Below are positions 9,358 through 19,448 of a stretch of DNA of 64,000 nucleotides, piece by piece. How positions within the stretch are numbered: the first letter of the stretch is position 1; the number at the start of each line of letters is the position of its first letter. Position numbers and translations under genes: made by a program. Source of the DNA: Acidimicrobiaceae bacterium (GTDB taxonomy: Bacteria > Actinomycetota > Acidimicrobiia > Acidimicrobiales > Poriferisodalaceae); the NCBI GenBank assembly GCA_002721305.1, contig PBKA01000008.1:1-64000 (forward strand), given 5' to 3'. Below the pieces are notes generated by a model, which worked only from the letters and a program-made list of their open reading frames with translations, was not told where the DNA came from and searched no databases.

Positions 9358-10758
9358 CTAGCCCCGACCAACGCCATCTGCTCTCGCCGCAGCGGCCACT
9401 GCGGCAGAAACTGCTGGAACAACCGACCGGTCAAACGCTGTGGGGATAACTAATTCGGGAGAGAGATCATCGCTGGACACCGCTGCCGCAATCGCCGAGG
9501 CCGCCGCTATTTTCATGCCCTCAGTGATGTCACTGGCTCCAGCGTCAAATGCGCCTCGGAAGATCCCCGGGAACGCAAGAACATTGTTTATCTGGTTCGG
9601 ATAATCACTTCGCCCAGTGGCAACCACCGCCGCGATATCGGCGATCTCCTCGGGAAGAATTTCCGGATCTGGATTAGCCATCGCAAAAACAATTGCTCGG
9701 TCTGCCATTGCCGCAACATCACCTCGAGTAATCAACCCGGGACCGCTCAACCCCATAAACACGTCAGCGCCGACCATCGCATCACCTACTGAACCTGCAA
9801 TGTTGTCTGTGTTTGTGTTGTCCGCAATCCACTCTTTTGCGGTGTTCATGCCTTCGCGGCCGGGATACAACGTGCCCTGTCGGTCACACACGACAACATC
9901 GCCAATACCGCGACCCAAAAGAATCTTCGCGCAAGCTACTCCGGCAGCCCCCGCGCCCAAGATCACGCATCGTAGATCATTGAAATCTTTGCCCGTGATG
10001 CGGACGGCATTTTCTAGAGCTGCCAACGCGACCACCGCTGTGCCGTGTTGATCGTCATGGAATACAGGAATGTCAAGCGCTTCGCGCAACGCAGCTTCCA
10101 CCTCAAAGGCTCCCGGAGCAGCTATGTCTTCGAGATTTATGCCCCCAAACGTCGGTGCTAAGCGAATTACCGTTTCGACGATTTCTTCGGGAGTGTCAAC
10201 GTCGATACAAATCGGGAAAGCATCGACACCGGCAAATTCTTTGAACAACAGTGCCTTGCCCTCCATGACTGGCATCGCAGCAGCGGGTCCAATGTCCCCG
10301 AGTCCCAGAACAGCTGTTCCGTCACTGACAATAGCGACCGTGTTTTTTCTGATCGTTAATTCATGAGACGCTGATTCATCTTCATGAATCGCCATGCAAA
10401 CCCGCGCTACCCCTGGCGTGTACGCCATTGAAAGGTCATCGGCATCTCTGAGGGGAATACGACTTATCGTTTCGAGTTTCCCGCCTTCATGAATCTTGAA
10501 TGTGCGATCGACTGCGCTGATCACTTTGATTCCCTCTAATCCGTCAACGGCTTCACAGATTTCCTCCACATGGGCTTCACTCGCCGCGTCGACCACGACT
10601 TCTTCACGCAGGGAACCCCCGGTGACAGTGAACCCTTGCAAGCTGCGGATATTGCCTCCCACATCACCTATTGCTGTGCACAGTCGGCCGAGTGTGCCCG
10701 GCTCGTGGGCGAGTTCGACTTCTAATGTGGCCGAAAAGGCAGCCGTTGGACGCGACAT
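9358..10758 (-). CDS. NAD(P)-dependent malic enzyme with N-terminal ACT domain
   Basis: Oxidatively decarboxylates malate to pyruvate and CO2. The ATG at 10758 has AGGAG just upstream; the frame stays open to 10818. Residues about 8-80 form an ACT-like domain (EVELAHEPGTLGRLCTAIGDVGGNI), pointing to allosteric control. The catalytic part shows MAYTPGVARVC, a metal-binding CIDVDTPEE stretch, FHDDQHGTAVV, the Rossmann motif GAGAAGVACAKILL and MANPDPEI. Length is usual for the short bacterial form fused to ACT. It is the last gene of the minus-strand purine operon, about 80 bases after pyrE. The coenzyme (NAD or NADP) cannot be fixed by eye. Confidence 0.9.
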   Translation of the reverse strand: MSRPTAAFSATLEVELAHEPGTLGRLCTAIGDVGGNIRSLQGFTVTGGSLREEVVVDAASEAHVEEICEAVDGLEGIKVISAVDRTFKIHEGGKLETISRIPLRDADDLSMAYTPGVARVCMAIHEDESASHELTIRKNTVAIVSDGTAVLGLGDIGPAAAMPVMEGKALLFKEFAGVDAFPICIDVDTPEEIVETVIRLAPTFGGINLEDIAAPGAFEVEAALREALDIPVFHDDQHGTAVVALAALENAVRITGKDFNDLRCVILGAGAAGVACAKILLGRGIGDVVVCDRQGTLYPGREGMNTAKEWIADNTNTDNIAGSVGDAMVGADVFMGLSGPGLITRGDVAAMADRAIVFAMANPDPEILPEEIADIAAVVATGRSDYPNQINNVLAFPGIFRGAFDAGASDITEGMKIAAASAIAAAVSSDDLSPELVIPTAFDRSVVPAVSAAVAAAARADGVGRG

Positions 10759-10838
10759 CGGGTCTCCTGGTACGAAACGAGAGCGTTCTATTGTGGCGGG
10801 ACGCCCCGCCGAGTCCAAACAGTCCTACTGCTTTTGTT

Positions 10839-11399
10839 TTACGGACCTTCGTAGTCAAAGCCCAATTCGATAGCTGTCAGGAGCGCGAAGAAGTCGATTC
10901 CTTCTCGTTTCGCGAGTGCCCCACAGGTCCCACCACGATCTACAACCGCGATGATTATCGCGGGTTCAGCACCAAATGCTCGGACGGCTGTCGCTGCTTC
11001 AATCGGTGAGACACCTCGAGTTACAACGTCTTCGGTGATAGCGACGCGGTCGCCTTTACGTAACGCGCCCGCAATGCGACCTTCGACCCCATGGTCTTTC
11101 GCCTCTTTTCGGACACTAAAGCTCCGAATTTGTTGACCGCGGTCAGCCGCTATTGCCGAAACGCCATAGGCCACCGGGTCTGCCCCCATGGTCAATCCAC
11201 CGATGGCATCTATACCCTCGACCTCATCCAGGATGATGTCTGCGATCAGTTTGATACCAACTGGGTCACAGGCGGTTTGTTTCCCGTCGATGAACCATGA
11301 ACTCCGCCGACCGGATTTCAAAACAAAGTCACCGGTCCGAACTGCGTGTGTAAGCAGGTGTTCCTTTAATTCTGTCCGTCGAGGGTCAAGTCCGCTCAC
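10839..11399 (-). CDS. pyrE: Orotate phosphoribosyltransferase
   Basis: Pyrimidine pathway enzyme of 186 residues that makes OMP from orotate and PRPP. The PRPP loop VAITEDVVTRGVSPIEA is clear at residues about 117-133, and TGDFVLKSGRRSSWFIDGK near the start is the family N-terminus. The ATG at 11399 overlaps the purM stop by 4 bases. A pyrimidine gene embedded in a purine operon would give coordinated control of both nucleotide branches; this is inference. Confidence 0.93.
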   Translation of the reverse strand: MSGLDPRRTELKEHLLTHAVRTGDFVLKSGRRSSWFIDGKQTACDPVGIKLIADIILDEVEGIDAIGGLTMGADPVAYGVSAIAADRGQQIRSFSVRKEAKDHGVEGRIAGALRKGDRVAITEDVVTRGVSPIEAATAVRAFGAEPAIIIAVVDRGGTCGALAKREGIDFFALLTAIELGFDYEGP

Positions 11400-12430
11400 T
11401 TGTCAGCCCACCGCACTTCTCCGTTTCCTTCTTCGACATGCCCTATGGTCCATGCTTCGTGACCATCTTGACTCGCTAGCTCGATCATTGCGTCCGCTTG
11501 TTCCCTCGGCAAGATGAGCACCATGCCGATACCTATGTTGAAGACATTGCGCATTTCACTCTCCGAAACTGGGCCTTCGCCAGCGATTTGATCAAAGATT
11601 CTTGGTCGGCGCCACTGGGTCACATCCAACTGGGTGGCAACGTTCTCGTTAATGACCCGCTTCAGGTTGCCTTCTAGCCCACCACCAGTGATGTGCGCTG
11701 CAGCATGAATTTCGAATTGTCGAAATGCGGCTAACACGGTCGGCGCATAGATAACGGAGGGACGCAGAAGTTCGTCGCCGAGGGACACATCAGCATCAGG
11801 CCACGCGGGGTCATCAAGGGGACGCCCGTCCATCAAAACGCGCCGCGCAAGGCTGTATCCATTGCATCGCAATCCGGGTGAAGCTAGGCCTACAAGAACG
11901 TCCCCCGCCTCGACTGCCGATTTGGTCGGGATGTTCGTTCGTTCGGCAACGCCCACGGCGAAGCCTGAAACATCAAACTCGTCACGGTTCATCGTGTCTG
12001 GGTGTTCGGCTATTTCGCCCCCCGTCAATGCACAACCGGCTTGGCGGCATCCTTCGGCGAACCCAATAATTAGTTGCTCAATTTGTTCGGGGTCAACTTC
12101 CCCGACGGTTAGCTGATCCAAAAAGAAGAGCGGTTCGGCTCCACAAGTAACGATGTCGTCGACGCACATTGCAACGACGTCGATTCCTATCGTGTCGTAC
12201 TTCTTCAATTTTTGGGCCACGAGCGTCTTTGTGCCCGCGCCGTCGTTTCCAGATACAAGTACTGGTTCTCGATATGTCTCTGGGATAGCAACAACCGAGC
12301 CGAATCCCCCGACGTCACTTATGACCTCCGAACGAAACGTTGAGCGGGCATGAGGGATCAGTCGTTGCACGGCTTCGTCAGCGCGCTCGATGTCCACGCC
12401 GGCGGCTGAGTAGGTGATTTCAGAGCTCAT
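11396..12430 (-). CDS. purM: Phosphoribosylformylglycinamidine cyclo-ligase
   Basis: 344-residue enzyme forming AIR from FGAM with ATP. It has the PurM motifs SGNDGAGTKTLVAQ, GIDVVAMCVDDIVTCGAEPLFFLD and AHITGGGLEGNLKRVI. The length is normal for the family. The start overlaps the end of purF by 4 bases and its own end overlaps pyrE by 4, consistent with coupled translation in one operon. Confidence 0.96.
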   Translation of the reverse strand: MSSEITYSAAGVDIERADEAVQRLIPHARSTFRSEVISDVGGFGSVVAIPETYREPVLVSGNDGAGTKTLVAQKLKKYDTIGIDVVAMCVDDIVTCGAEPLFFLDQLTVGEVDPEQIEQLIIGFAEGCRQAGCALTGGEIAEHPDTMNRDEFDVSGFAVGVAERTNIPTKSAVEAGDVLVGLASPGLRCNGYSLARRVLMDGRPLDDPAWPDADVSLGDELLRPSVIYAPTVLAAFRQFEIHAAAHITGGGLEGNLKRVINENVATQLDVTQWRRPRIFDQIAGEGPVSESEMRNVFNIGIGMVLILPREQADAMIELASQDGHEAWTIGHVEEGNGEVRWADK

Positions 12431-13917
12431 TGACCGAGTTTCATTTGTGACGCAGATATAAACGCGGATCCATGTTCGTCTTTTCGTTGCCCTAATACTT
12501 CTCTTCCAATTCCTTCAGGTATTGGCACTGGGTACTGTCCGTTGAGGCATGCTGTACAGAAGCCGGCCCCCGACGCGCCAGTTGCATCGATAAGGCGATC
12601 TAATTCCAGATAAGCAATGGAGTTAACACCCAGATATTCACGTATTTCCTCCATGGTTAGATTGGATGCCATTAGCTCTGCTTGGGTACCGGTGTCCATG
12701 CCGTAGAAACATGGCCAGCGATACGGGGGAGATGAAATTCGAAGGTGTACTTCGGCAGCACCACTAGCTCGAAGCATTTCAACTATTGCTCTTGTGGTTG
12801 TTCCTCGGACGATTGAATCATCGACTACCACGAGACGTTGGTTTTCGATGTTATGGCGTATCGGGTTGAGTTTCATCCTTACGCCCAGAGCCCTCATCTC
12901 TTGGGATGGGGCAATAAAGGTGCGTCCGATGTATCGGTTTTTGACCAGTCCGTCCCGATACGGGATCCCGCTCGCTCGCGCGAAACCCTGAGCGGCTGGT
13001 ATCCCCGACTCTGGGACAGGCATCACTAGATCAGCTGAAGCAGGAGCCTGATCGGCGAGTTGTTCTCCCATGCGTTGCCGCGCCGAGTGCACATTTCGGC
13101 CATAAAGGACCGTGTCCGGTCGGGAAAAATATACGAATTCAAAAATGCAAAGCTTCGGGTCAGGGTGTTCAAACGGTTGCTGTGACCGCCAGCCGTTGCT
13201 GTCAATAACGATCATCTCACCTGGGTCGACTTCGCGAACTAAGTGCGCGCCGACCGTGTCTAGTGCCGGGCTTTCCGATGCGACAACCCAACCATTATCT
13301 AATCGTCCTAGGCAAAGTGGCCAGAATCCTTCGGGGCCGCGAGCTCCAACCAAATGGTGACGGTCCATCGCCACGAAAGAAAATCCACCTCGGAGCCGCG
13401 GCAAGACGCGCTCTAACGCCCACGGAAGTTCATCCCCGTCCGGTGCGTCTTCGCTCGCCAGTTCGAGGGCAACCAATTCTGCGACGAGGTCACTGTCACT
13501 GGTCACCGTGCCCTCTAGCATCCCCGCCCCTTCGGCAAGTTCCGCCGTATTTACGAGATTGCCATTATGCGCCAACGCGAATTCTAGATTTCCCACGTCT
13601 CTGTAAAAAGGTTGCGATGCGCGCCACGAGCTAGACCCTGTCGTTGAGTAGCGGGTGTGTCCAATGGCAACGTTTCCTTCCAGTGCAGCAAGAATTCGAT
13701 CGTCAAACGCACTCGAAACCAGACCCATGTCTTTGACTACCGTCACGTTTTGGCCATCACTTACTGCTATGCCGGCAGATTCTTGGCCGCGATGTTGCAG
13801 CGCATAAAGCCCAAGGTAGGTCTGATGCGCGACTGGGCTGTCCGCGGCGAGAACGCCAAAAACGCCGCATGCTTCTCGAGGTTTGTTGACTTCTACTCCT
13901 GATCCCTCTGTGGTCAT
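12427..13917 (-). CDS. purF: Amidophosphoribosyltransferase, Fe-S type
   Basis: First committed enzyme of purine synthesis, 496 residues. The N-terminal nucleophile Cys lies in REACGVFGVLA at position 17, so a propeptide of about 16 residues must be removed, as in the Bacillus-type enzyme. Cysteines in KLCIFEFVYF, PCFYGMD and FCTACLNGQYPV occupy the positions expected for the [4Fe-4S] cluster ligands. The PRPP-binding site is LVVVDDSIVRGTTTRAIV. It overlaps purL upstream and purM downstream by 4 bases each. Confidence 0.95.
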   Translation of the reverse strand: MTTEGSGVEVNKPREACGVFGVLAADSPVAHQTYLGLYALQHRGQESAGIAVSDGQNVTVVKDMGLVSSAFDDRILAALEGNVAIGHTRYSTTGSSSWRASQPFYRDVGNLEFALAHNGNLVNTAELAEGAGMLEGTVTSDSDLVAELVALELASEDAPDGDELPWALERVLPRLRGGFSFVAMDRHHLVGARGPEGFWPLCLGRLDNGWVVASESPALDTVGAHLVREVDPGEMIVIDSNGWRSQQPFEHPDPKLCIFEFVYFSRPDTVLYGRNVHSARQRMGEQLADQAPASADLVMPVPESGIPAAQGFARASGIPYRDGLVKNRYIGRTFIAPSQEMRALGVRMKLNPIRHNIENQRLVVVDDSIVRGTTTRAIVEMLRASGAAEVHLRISSPPYRWPCFYGMDTGTQAELMASNLTMEEIREYLGVNSIAYLELDRLIDATGASGAGFCTACLNGQYPVPIPEGIGREVLGQRKDEHGSAFISASQMKLGQ

Positions 13918-16145
13918 GCGCTAATGGTTCCCCGACCTAGAGCTTCCGGAAGTTCGTTTCGACAGGCGTTTTCTAGGTCATTTAACGGAACCGTGATTTC
14001 GGCCCCGAAGGTCAAAGATGAACCTCCGGTTCGGCCAATTTCTCTCACTGGCACTTCATGTTCCGAGGCGTCTGTCATGAAAGCATCTAGGAGTTCGTCT
14101 TGGACGACGGCTAGAACGCGACCGCCTGACTCGTTGAACATCGAAATGTGGTCATTGTGATAATTGATTTGAGCTCCGACGCCACTGTCGATTGCCATTT
14201 CCGCGGCTGCGACAGCGAGACCTCCTTCGCCCACGTCGTGCACTGCCACTAGTCGTTGCCTCTGGACTGCGTCAGCAATGAACGCAGCGGTCCGGACGGC
14301 TTGTGCGAGATCAAAGGTGGGCAGTGTCCCGTCTTTGCAGCCGCCGATCTCCCAAGCCCATTGGGTTCCTGCCATGGAAACATCAGCTTCGGGAACTTGA
14401 CCTAGTACCAAGAGCGATGCGTCGGTCGGTAAGCCGATGACTGGTGGCGGCACGGACAAGGAAGGGTGCATCCCAATCACTCCGACGACTGGTGTCGGGG
14501 CTATGTCCACTGCGTTGGTTTCGTTATAGAGACTGACGTTGCCACCCACTACAGGTGCGTTGAAGGCTATGCATGCTTCGGTCATTCCATCTACTGCTTC
14601 GGACAGTTGCCACATGACTTCGGGATGTTCCGGGTTTCCGAAATTCAAGCAGTTGACAACAGCCAAGGGGTAAGCACCGACGCAAGCAATATTCATGACC
14701 GCTTCAGCAACAATCATCGCTGTCCCCTGACGGGGGTCTACGTGGCACCAACGATGATTGCCGTCAGTGGACAAAGCAATTCCTCTCCCCGTTTCTTCAC
14801 CAGTCCGCGGGTGTCGAAGACGGAGCAATGTCCCGTCGTTTCCTGGACCGACAACTGTGTTGAGGAACAGTTGGTGGTCATATTGGCTGTACACCCACGC
14901 TGGGTCACGTAACAAACTCAGCAAATCGTTGACGCAGTCGGCCGAACCTTGCGATGCGTCCTTTGATCGGCGCTCGGTCAGGTCGCGAGGGGGTGCAAGC
15001 GGTCGGTCGTACTCAGGGGCATCGTCGTGGAGCGTCGATGCAGGCAGGCTTGCCAAGACTTCACCATCGAAGCCGTTGAGGACCCTGAGTTGTCCGTTAT
15101 CAGTTACACGACCGATGACGCTCGCTTCTATTTCCCATCGAGAAGAAATTTCAATTACCCGGGTCAGGTCTTTGGGTTCAACGATCGCCAGCATTCGTTC
15201 TTGTGACTCCGAAGTCATTAACTCGACAGGTTCCATGTTTTCTTCTCGAGCGTGAATGGCTGTGACGTCTACATCCATACCGGCGCCACCGCGTGAAGCT
15301 GTTTCACTGGTTGCGCAGGTGATCCCTGCTCCTCCCAGGTCTTGGATTCCGGTGACTAAACCTTCATCTAGCAATTCAAGACATGCTTCTAACAGTCGTT
15401 TTTCTTCAAATGGATCACCAACTTGCACACTGGGTCGCTTATCGGCATCTTCTGAACTTTCACCAAAGCCTGCCGAAGCCAGGACACTTACCCCGCCAAT
15501 GCCGTCTCTTCCCGTCGAGGCGCCCAAAAGAACAGCGAGATTCCCGATGCCGCTGGCCTGTCCCAGAACAAGTCGTTCAGACGGCAACACGCCCATGGCT
15601 AGGACATTGACGAGTGGGTTACCCTTGTAGGTTTCGTCAAAGACGATCTCACCTCCGACCGTTGGGACACCAACACTGTTCCCATAGCCGGAAACGCCGC
15701 TGACAACACCTTCCGCTATCCATCGACTCCGAGGATCGTCAAGCGGCCCGAACCGGAGTGGATCCATGACCGCGATCGGGCGGGCACCCATGGTGAAGAT
15801 GTCTCGGAGAATCCCGCCTACCCCTGTCGCGGCGCCTTGATATGGCTCAATTGCTGACGGATGGTTATGGCTTTCGATACGGATGGCTACCGCTATGTCA
15901 TCTCCAACATCGATGACCCCGGCATTCTCTCCCGGACCAACCAACACCCACGGAGCTTCCGTGGGAAGCCGTTTCAGGTGGATCTTGGATGACTTGTACG
16001 AGCAATGCTCTGACCACATCACCGAGTACATTGCCAACTCAAGGTGGTTGGGGTGTCGGTCTAAAAGGCCGTGGATACGTTGATATTCGTCATCGCTGAG
16101 TCCGAGTGCCCGATGGACTGATGCGTCTTCAGGGGCGGGACTCAC
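13914..16145 (-). CDS. purL: Phosphoribosylformylglycinamidine synthase subunit PurL
   Basis: 743-residue small-type PurL that works in a complex with PurS and PurQ to make FGAM. Motifs include MWSEHCSYKSSK, RIESHNHPSAIEPYQGAATG, GNSVGVPTVGGEI and GGNVSLYNE. It starts with GTG (MSPAPEDASVH). A 68-base gap separates it from purQ, the largest break inside the purine operon downstream of purA. Weak spots in that gap (ATTTTGTGG, TCTCATGG) could hold regulatory signals, but none is clear. Confidence 0.95.
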   Translation of the reverse strand: MSPAPEDASVHRALGLSDDEYQRIHGLLDRHPNHLELAMYSVMWSEHCSYKSSKIHLKRLPTEAPWVLVGPGENAGVIDVGDDIAVAIRIESHNHPSAIEPYQGAATGVGGILRDIFTMGARPIAVMDPLRFGPLDDPRSRWIAEGVVSGVSGYGNSVGVPTVGGEIVFDETYKGNPLVNVLAMGVLPSERLVLGQASGIGNLAVLLGASTGRDGIGGVSVLASAGFGESSEDADKRPSVQVGDPFEEKRLLEACLELLDEGLVTGIQDLGGAGITCATSETASRGGAGMDVDVTAIHAREENMEPVELMTSESQERMLAIVEPKDLTRVIEISSRWEIEASVIGRVTDNGQLRVLNGFDGEVLASLPASTLHDDAPEYDRPLAPPRDLTERRSKDASQGSADCVNDLLSLLRDPAWVYSQYDHQLFLNTVVGPGNDGTLLRLRHPRTGEETGRGIALSTDGNHRWCHVDPRQGTAMIVAEAVMNIACVGAYPLAVVNCLNFGNPEHPEVMWQLSEAVDGMTEACIAFNAPVVGGNVSLYNETNAVDIAPTPVVGVIGMHPSLSVPPPVIGLPTDASLLVLGQVPEADVSMAGTQWAWEIGGCKDGTLPTFDLAQAVRTAAFIADAVQRQRLVAVHDVGEGGLAVAAAEMAIDSGVGAQINYHNDHISMFNESGGRVLAVVQDELLDAFMTDASEHEVPVREIGRTGGSSLTFGAEITVPLNDLENACRNELPEALGRGTISA

Positions 16146-16213
16146 GTTCTAAATCTAGTCGCACGTCTGCTTTTCTCATGGATGCCCCACGTCTGATTTT
16201 GTGGTGCAGCTCC

Positions 16214-16873
16214 TTACGCAATGAGCAACGATTGGATAAGAGTGGTTCCGTCCGTCGAGCCGAGAAGGGGCGAAGTTGCTCGCTCGGGGTGAGGCATCAT
16301 CCCAACTACATTGCCTTCTGCGTTGCAAATGCCAGCTATGTCAGCGATCGAACCGTTCGGGTTGTCGACGTAGCGGAAAACAACTCTGTTTTCTTCTTCC
16401 AACTGGTTCAACACTTCCGGAGAGCACACATAGTTACCTTCGAAATGATTTATGGGTATCCGTAACCGGTCCCCAGCTTTTGCGTGGCGACCAAGCACAT
16501 TGGACGTTGACACGAAGTCGATCCGTTGCATAGAGCAAAGGAATTTCATTCCTGCGTTCTTCTGCAGTGCGCCCGGGAGTAGTTCAGCTTCGGTTAAAAC
16601 CTGAAATCCGTTACAGATGCCCAGGACCGGACCTCCTTCTTTGGCGAAGGAGTTTATGGACTCCATGATCGGGGAAAACTTGGCGATGGCCCCGCATCGC
16701 AGATAGTCCCCGTGCGCGAATCCTCCAGGTATCACGACCGCGTCAACATTCTTGAGACTGGAATCACCGTGCCAAAGAACTTCGGCTTCTCCACCCAATG
16801 AATGAATCGCATCTACCGTGTCGAATTCGCAATTGGTTCCTGGAAATCGGACTACCCCAACTCGACAACTCAT
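16214..16873 (-). CDS. purQ: Phosphoribosylformylglycinamidine synthase subunit PurQ
   Basis: 219-residue glutaminase subunit that supplies ammonia to PurL. It is a class I amidotransferase with nucleophile Cys in VLGICNGFQVLTEA and the His/Glu of the triad in MMPHPERAT. The N-terminus RVGVVRFPGTNCEFDT is typical. It overlaps purS by 4 bases. Confidence 0.96.
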   Translation of the reverse strand: MSCRVGVVRFPGTNCEFDTVDAIHSLGGEAEVLWHGDSSLKNVDAVVIPGGFAHGDYLRCGAIAKFSPIMESINSFAKEGGPVLGICNGFQVLTEAELLPGALQKNAGMKFLCSMQRIDFVSTSNVLGRHAKAGDRLRIPINHFEGNYVCSPEVLNQLEEENRVVFRYVDNPNGSIADIAGICNAEGNVVGMMPHPERATSPLLGSTDGTTLIQSLLIA

Positions 16874-17121
16874 CCTTCCCGCACTTCCACCAGCGCGTCT
16901 TCTATGACGGGGTTGGAGAGGAAGCGGTTACACATGTCTTCGACCAAGGATTTGGCGTCCGCGGCCGAATCGGCGTCAACTTGGAGGTGTATCACCTTGC
17001 CTACTCTGACGTTTCCTGCCGTAACGAACCCCAGTGCAGGTAGCGCTCTTTCAATTGTTGAGCCTTCGGGGTTCGCTATCCCCTCTCGGGGCGATACTTC
17101 AACTTTGACTTCAAAGCGCAT
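16870..17121 (-). CDS. purS: Phosphoribosylformylglycinamidine synthase subunit PurS
   Basis: 83-residue small subunit linking PurL and PurQ. The frame is open to 17139, but the ATG at 17121 (MRFEVKVEVSPREGI) gives the normal N-terminus, and its last base overlaps the purC stop by one (TAATG). GFVTAGNVRVGKVIHLQVDAD and the C-terminal helix LVEDMCNRFLSNPVIEDA fit the family. Confidence 0.94.
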   Translation of the reverse strand: MRFEVKVEVSPREGIANPEGSTIERALPALGFVTAGNVRVGKVIHLQVDADSAADAKSLVEDMCNRFLSNPVIEDALVEVREG

Positions 17122-17999
17122 TAGAGCGCGCCGATCCACTGCCCAAAGGATTCACCAGTGATTCGTTCATAAGCCGTTATGTAGCGGTCGCGCGTGGCGT
17201 CCACGGTTTCGGGCGACAAGGGTGGTGGCGGTGGGGATTTGTCCCAGCCCGTGGCCTCGGTGGCGTCGCGGACCGGTTGTTTGTCAAGAGACACGGGTGT
17301 GGTTCCCGGATCCCAGTTTTCGGCTGGCCAAAATCTTGATGAGTCGGGAGTGAGTATTTCGTCGGCGATCACCATTTCGCCGTCAACGAGGCCGAGTTCA
17401 AATTTTGTGTCGGCAATGATCACACCGTTGCGCGCGGCGTGTTCCGAGGCCCGTGTATAGGCATCCACTGAGATTTGTCTGGCCTGCATCGCTAATTGTG
17501 GGCCAACCATATCGACGGCTTCTTCGTAGCTGATGTTGATGTCATGGCCTTCAGTGGCTTTGGTCGAGGGCGTGAAGACGGGTTCAGGGAGTTGTTGGGC
17601 TTCCAATAGGCCATCTGGTAGAGACGATCCGTGCATGGTCCCTGATTCTCGGTACTCCTTCCATGCCGAGCCGGTTATGTACCCGCGCACAATGCATTCC
17701 AGCGGCAACATGTCGGCTTTCCGGACAAGGAGTGCTCTGCCTTCCCACTCTGGGCGTCTGGCGGCTTCAGGAAATTCAGATGGGTCCGCAGACACTATGT
17801 GCGTTCCGGCGGTTGATCCTAGGTAATTTGACCACCAGACAGTCATCGCTGTTAAGACTCGGCCCTTGTCTGGTATTGGTTCGTCGAATACGACATCGAA
17901 GGCTGATATTCGATCCGTTGCCACCATCAGAAGATGTCGCTCGTCAACGACGTACATCTCCCGGACTTTTCCGCTGTGCAATAACTGGAGTTCGTTCAC
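17121..17999 (-). CDS. purC: SAICAR synthase
   Basis: Phosphoribosylaminoimidazole-succinocarboxamide synthase, 292 residues, the longer form seen in actinobacteria. Motifs are HSGKVREMYVVDE near the start, RISAFDVVFDEPIPDKGRVLT, ECIVRGYITGSAWKEY and ADTKFELGLVDG. It joins aspartate to CAIR. A 12-base gap separates it from purB and it touches purS. Confidence 0.96.
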   Translation of the reverse strand: MNELQLLHSGKVREMYVVDERHLLMVATDRISAFDVVFDEPIPDKGRVLTAMTVWWSNYLGSTAGTHIVSADPSEFPEAARRPEWEGRALLVRKADMLPLECIVRGYITGSAWKEYRESGTMHGSSLPDGLLEAQQLPEPVFTPSTKATEGHDINISYEEAVDMVGPQLAMQARQISVDAYTRASEHAARNGVIIADTKFELGLVDGEMVIADEILTPDSSRFWPAENWDPGTTPVSLDKQPVRDATEATGWDKSPPPPPLSPETVDATRDRYITAYERITGESFGQWIGAL

Positions 18000-18011
18000 G
18001 TCTCTTCTCTA

Positions 18012-19448
18012 CTAGAGAATTGGGGCAGGGTGATAGGACCCTGCACCCGGATGGGCAGAATTAATTTCGGCTGCGGCTTGCGCGAAAGCTTGGACTTGTG
18101 TGTCGGCTAGGCCGAAGAACGCTCCGTGATCTTCCAAAATTTCTAGAATCACATCACCTTCTAGGGGAAGACTCGGATCGTTGGCGAGTCGGTTAACCAA
18201 GTCGTTGACACCCGAACTGCCTTCGCGGATTTCCAGCGCGGCGGCAACCGCGTGGTGCTTGATAAGTTCATGAGCCTCTTCTCGACCTGCCCCTGCTTTA
18301 ACGGCAGCCATGAGGATTCGCGTGGTTGCGAGAAAGGGTAAATATTGCTCTAGTTCCCGCTCAATGACCGAGGTGTATGCACCGAACCCTTCTAAGACAG
18401 TTAGTCCGGTCTCAAGCGCGCCATCTAGAGCGAGAAATGCGTCCGGGAGAACGACTCGGCGGACTACCGAACAGCTGACGTCGCCCTCGTTCCACTGGTC
18501 ACCCGCTATTGAAGCCGCCATCGTAAGGTGGCCGCGCAAGATAGCCATGAAGCCACTGATCCGTTCAGCTGAGCGTGCATTCATTTTGTGAGGCATCGCT
18601 GATGAACCAACTTGGCCTTGGCTAAAGCCTTCTGTCGCAAGATCTAAACCGGCCATGAGTCGAACTTGCAAAGCAAGATTGCCCAAGGGACTCGCTGTTT
18701 GCACAAGAGCACTAATGACGTCCAGGTCGAGGGATCGGGGATAGATTTGCCCGATGGCGGTGAGCGTCTGTTCAAATCCGAGTCGGTCGGCCACCCGTCG
18801 CTCGAGTGCTTCCACCTTCCCTGAATCACCTTCATAAAGATCGAGCAGGTCTTGTTGAGTGCCAACGGGTCCTTTAAGGCCACGCAGTGGATACCGACTG
18901 AGCAGCCCATCGATACGTTCCAACGCTAGGAGGGTCTCTTGGCCCAAGTTGGCGAAGCGTTTCCCAAGCGTGGTCATCTGAGCCGGAACGTTGTGGGTTC
19001 GCCCTGTGATGGCTACCTCTTGATAACGCACAGCAAGTTCGGCGAACCGAACAATGACAGTCGCTAGGCGTTGCTGGATGATTTGTATCGATTGTTTGAT
19101 CTGCAGTTGTTCTACGTTTTCTGTCAGATCACGTGACGTCAGGCCCTTATGGATGTGTTCAGAACCTGCAAGCTCTGCAAATTCTTCGATGCGAGCTTTG
19201 ACGTCGTGCAACGTGACGCGCTCGCGCTGCTCAATTGATTCCAGGTCTACATCGTTCATGACGGATCGGTAGGCGTCGATGACACTGTCATCGACATCTA
19301 AACCCAAGTCTTTTTGTCCTTCGAGAACTGTGACCCAAAGTTCGCGTTCGAGGACGATCTTGTTTTCAGCGCTCCAAATTTGCGCCATGTCAGGGGACGC
19401 ATAGCGGGTCGCCAACACATTCAAAACTTGGGCTTTGTCCGATGTCAC
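18012..19448 (-). CDS. purB: Adenylosuccinate lyase
   Basis: 478-residue enzyme that acts twice in purine synthesis, releasing fumarate from SAICAR and from adenylosuccinate. The fumarase/aspartase superfamily signature SSAMPHKMNARSAERI is present at residues about 285-300, together with GRTHNVPAQMTTLGKR and KGLTSRDLTENVEQ. The N-terminal region (YASPDMAQIWSAENK) agrees with the PurB family rather than argininosuccinate lyase. It overlaps purE by 4 bases. Confidence 0.95.
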   Translation of the reverse strand: MTSDKAQVLNVLATRYASPDMAQIWSAENKIVLERELWVTVLEGQKDLGLDVDDSVIDAYRSVMNDVDLESIEQRERVTLHDVKARIEEFAELAGSEHIHKGLTSRDLTENVEQLQIKQSIQIIQQRLATVIVRFAELAVRYQEVAITGRTHNVPAQMTTLGKRFANLGQETLLALERIDGLLSRYPLRGLKGPVGTQQDLLDLYEGDSGKVEALERRVADRLGFEQTLTAIGQIYPRSLDLDVISALVQTASPLGNLALQVRLMAGLDLATEGFSQGQVGSSAMPHKMNARSAERISGFMAILRGHLTMAASIAGDQWNEGDVSCSVVRRVVLPDAFLALDGALETGLTVLEGFGAYTSVIERELEQYLPFLATTRILMAAVKAGAGREEAHELIKHHAVAAALEIREGSSGVNDLVNRLANDPSLPLEGDVILEILEDHGAFFGLADTQVQAFAQAAAEINSAHPGAGSYHPAPIL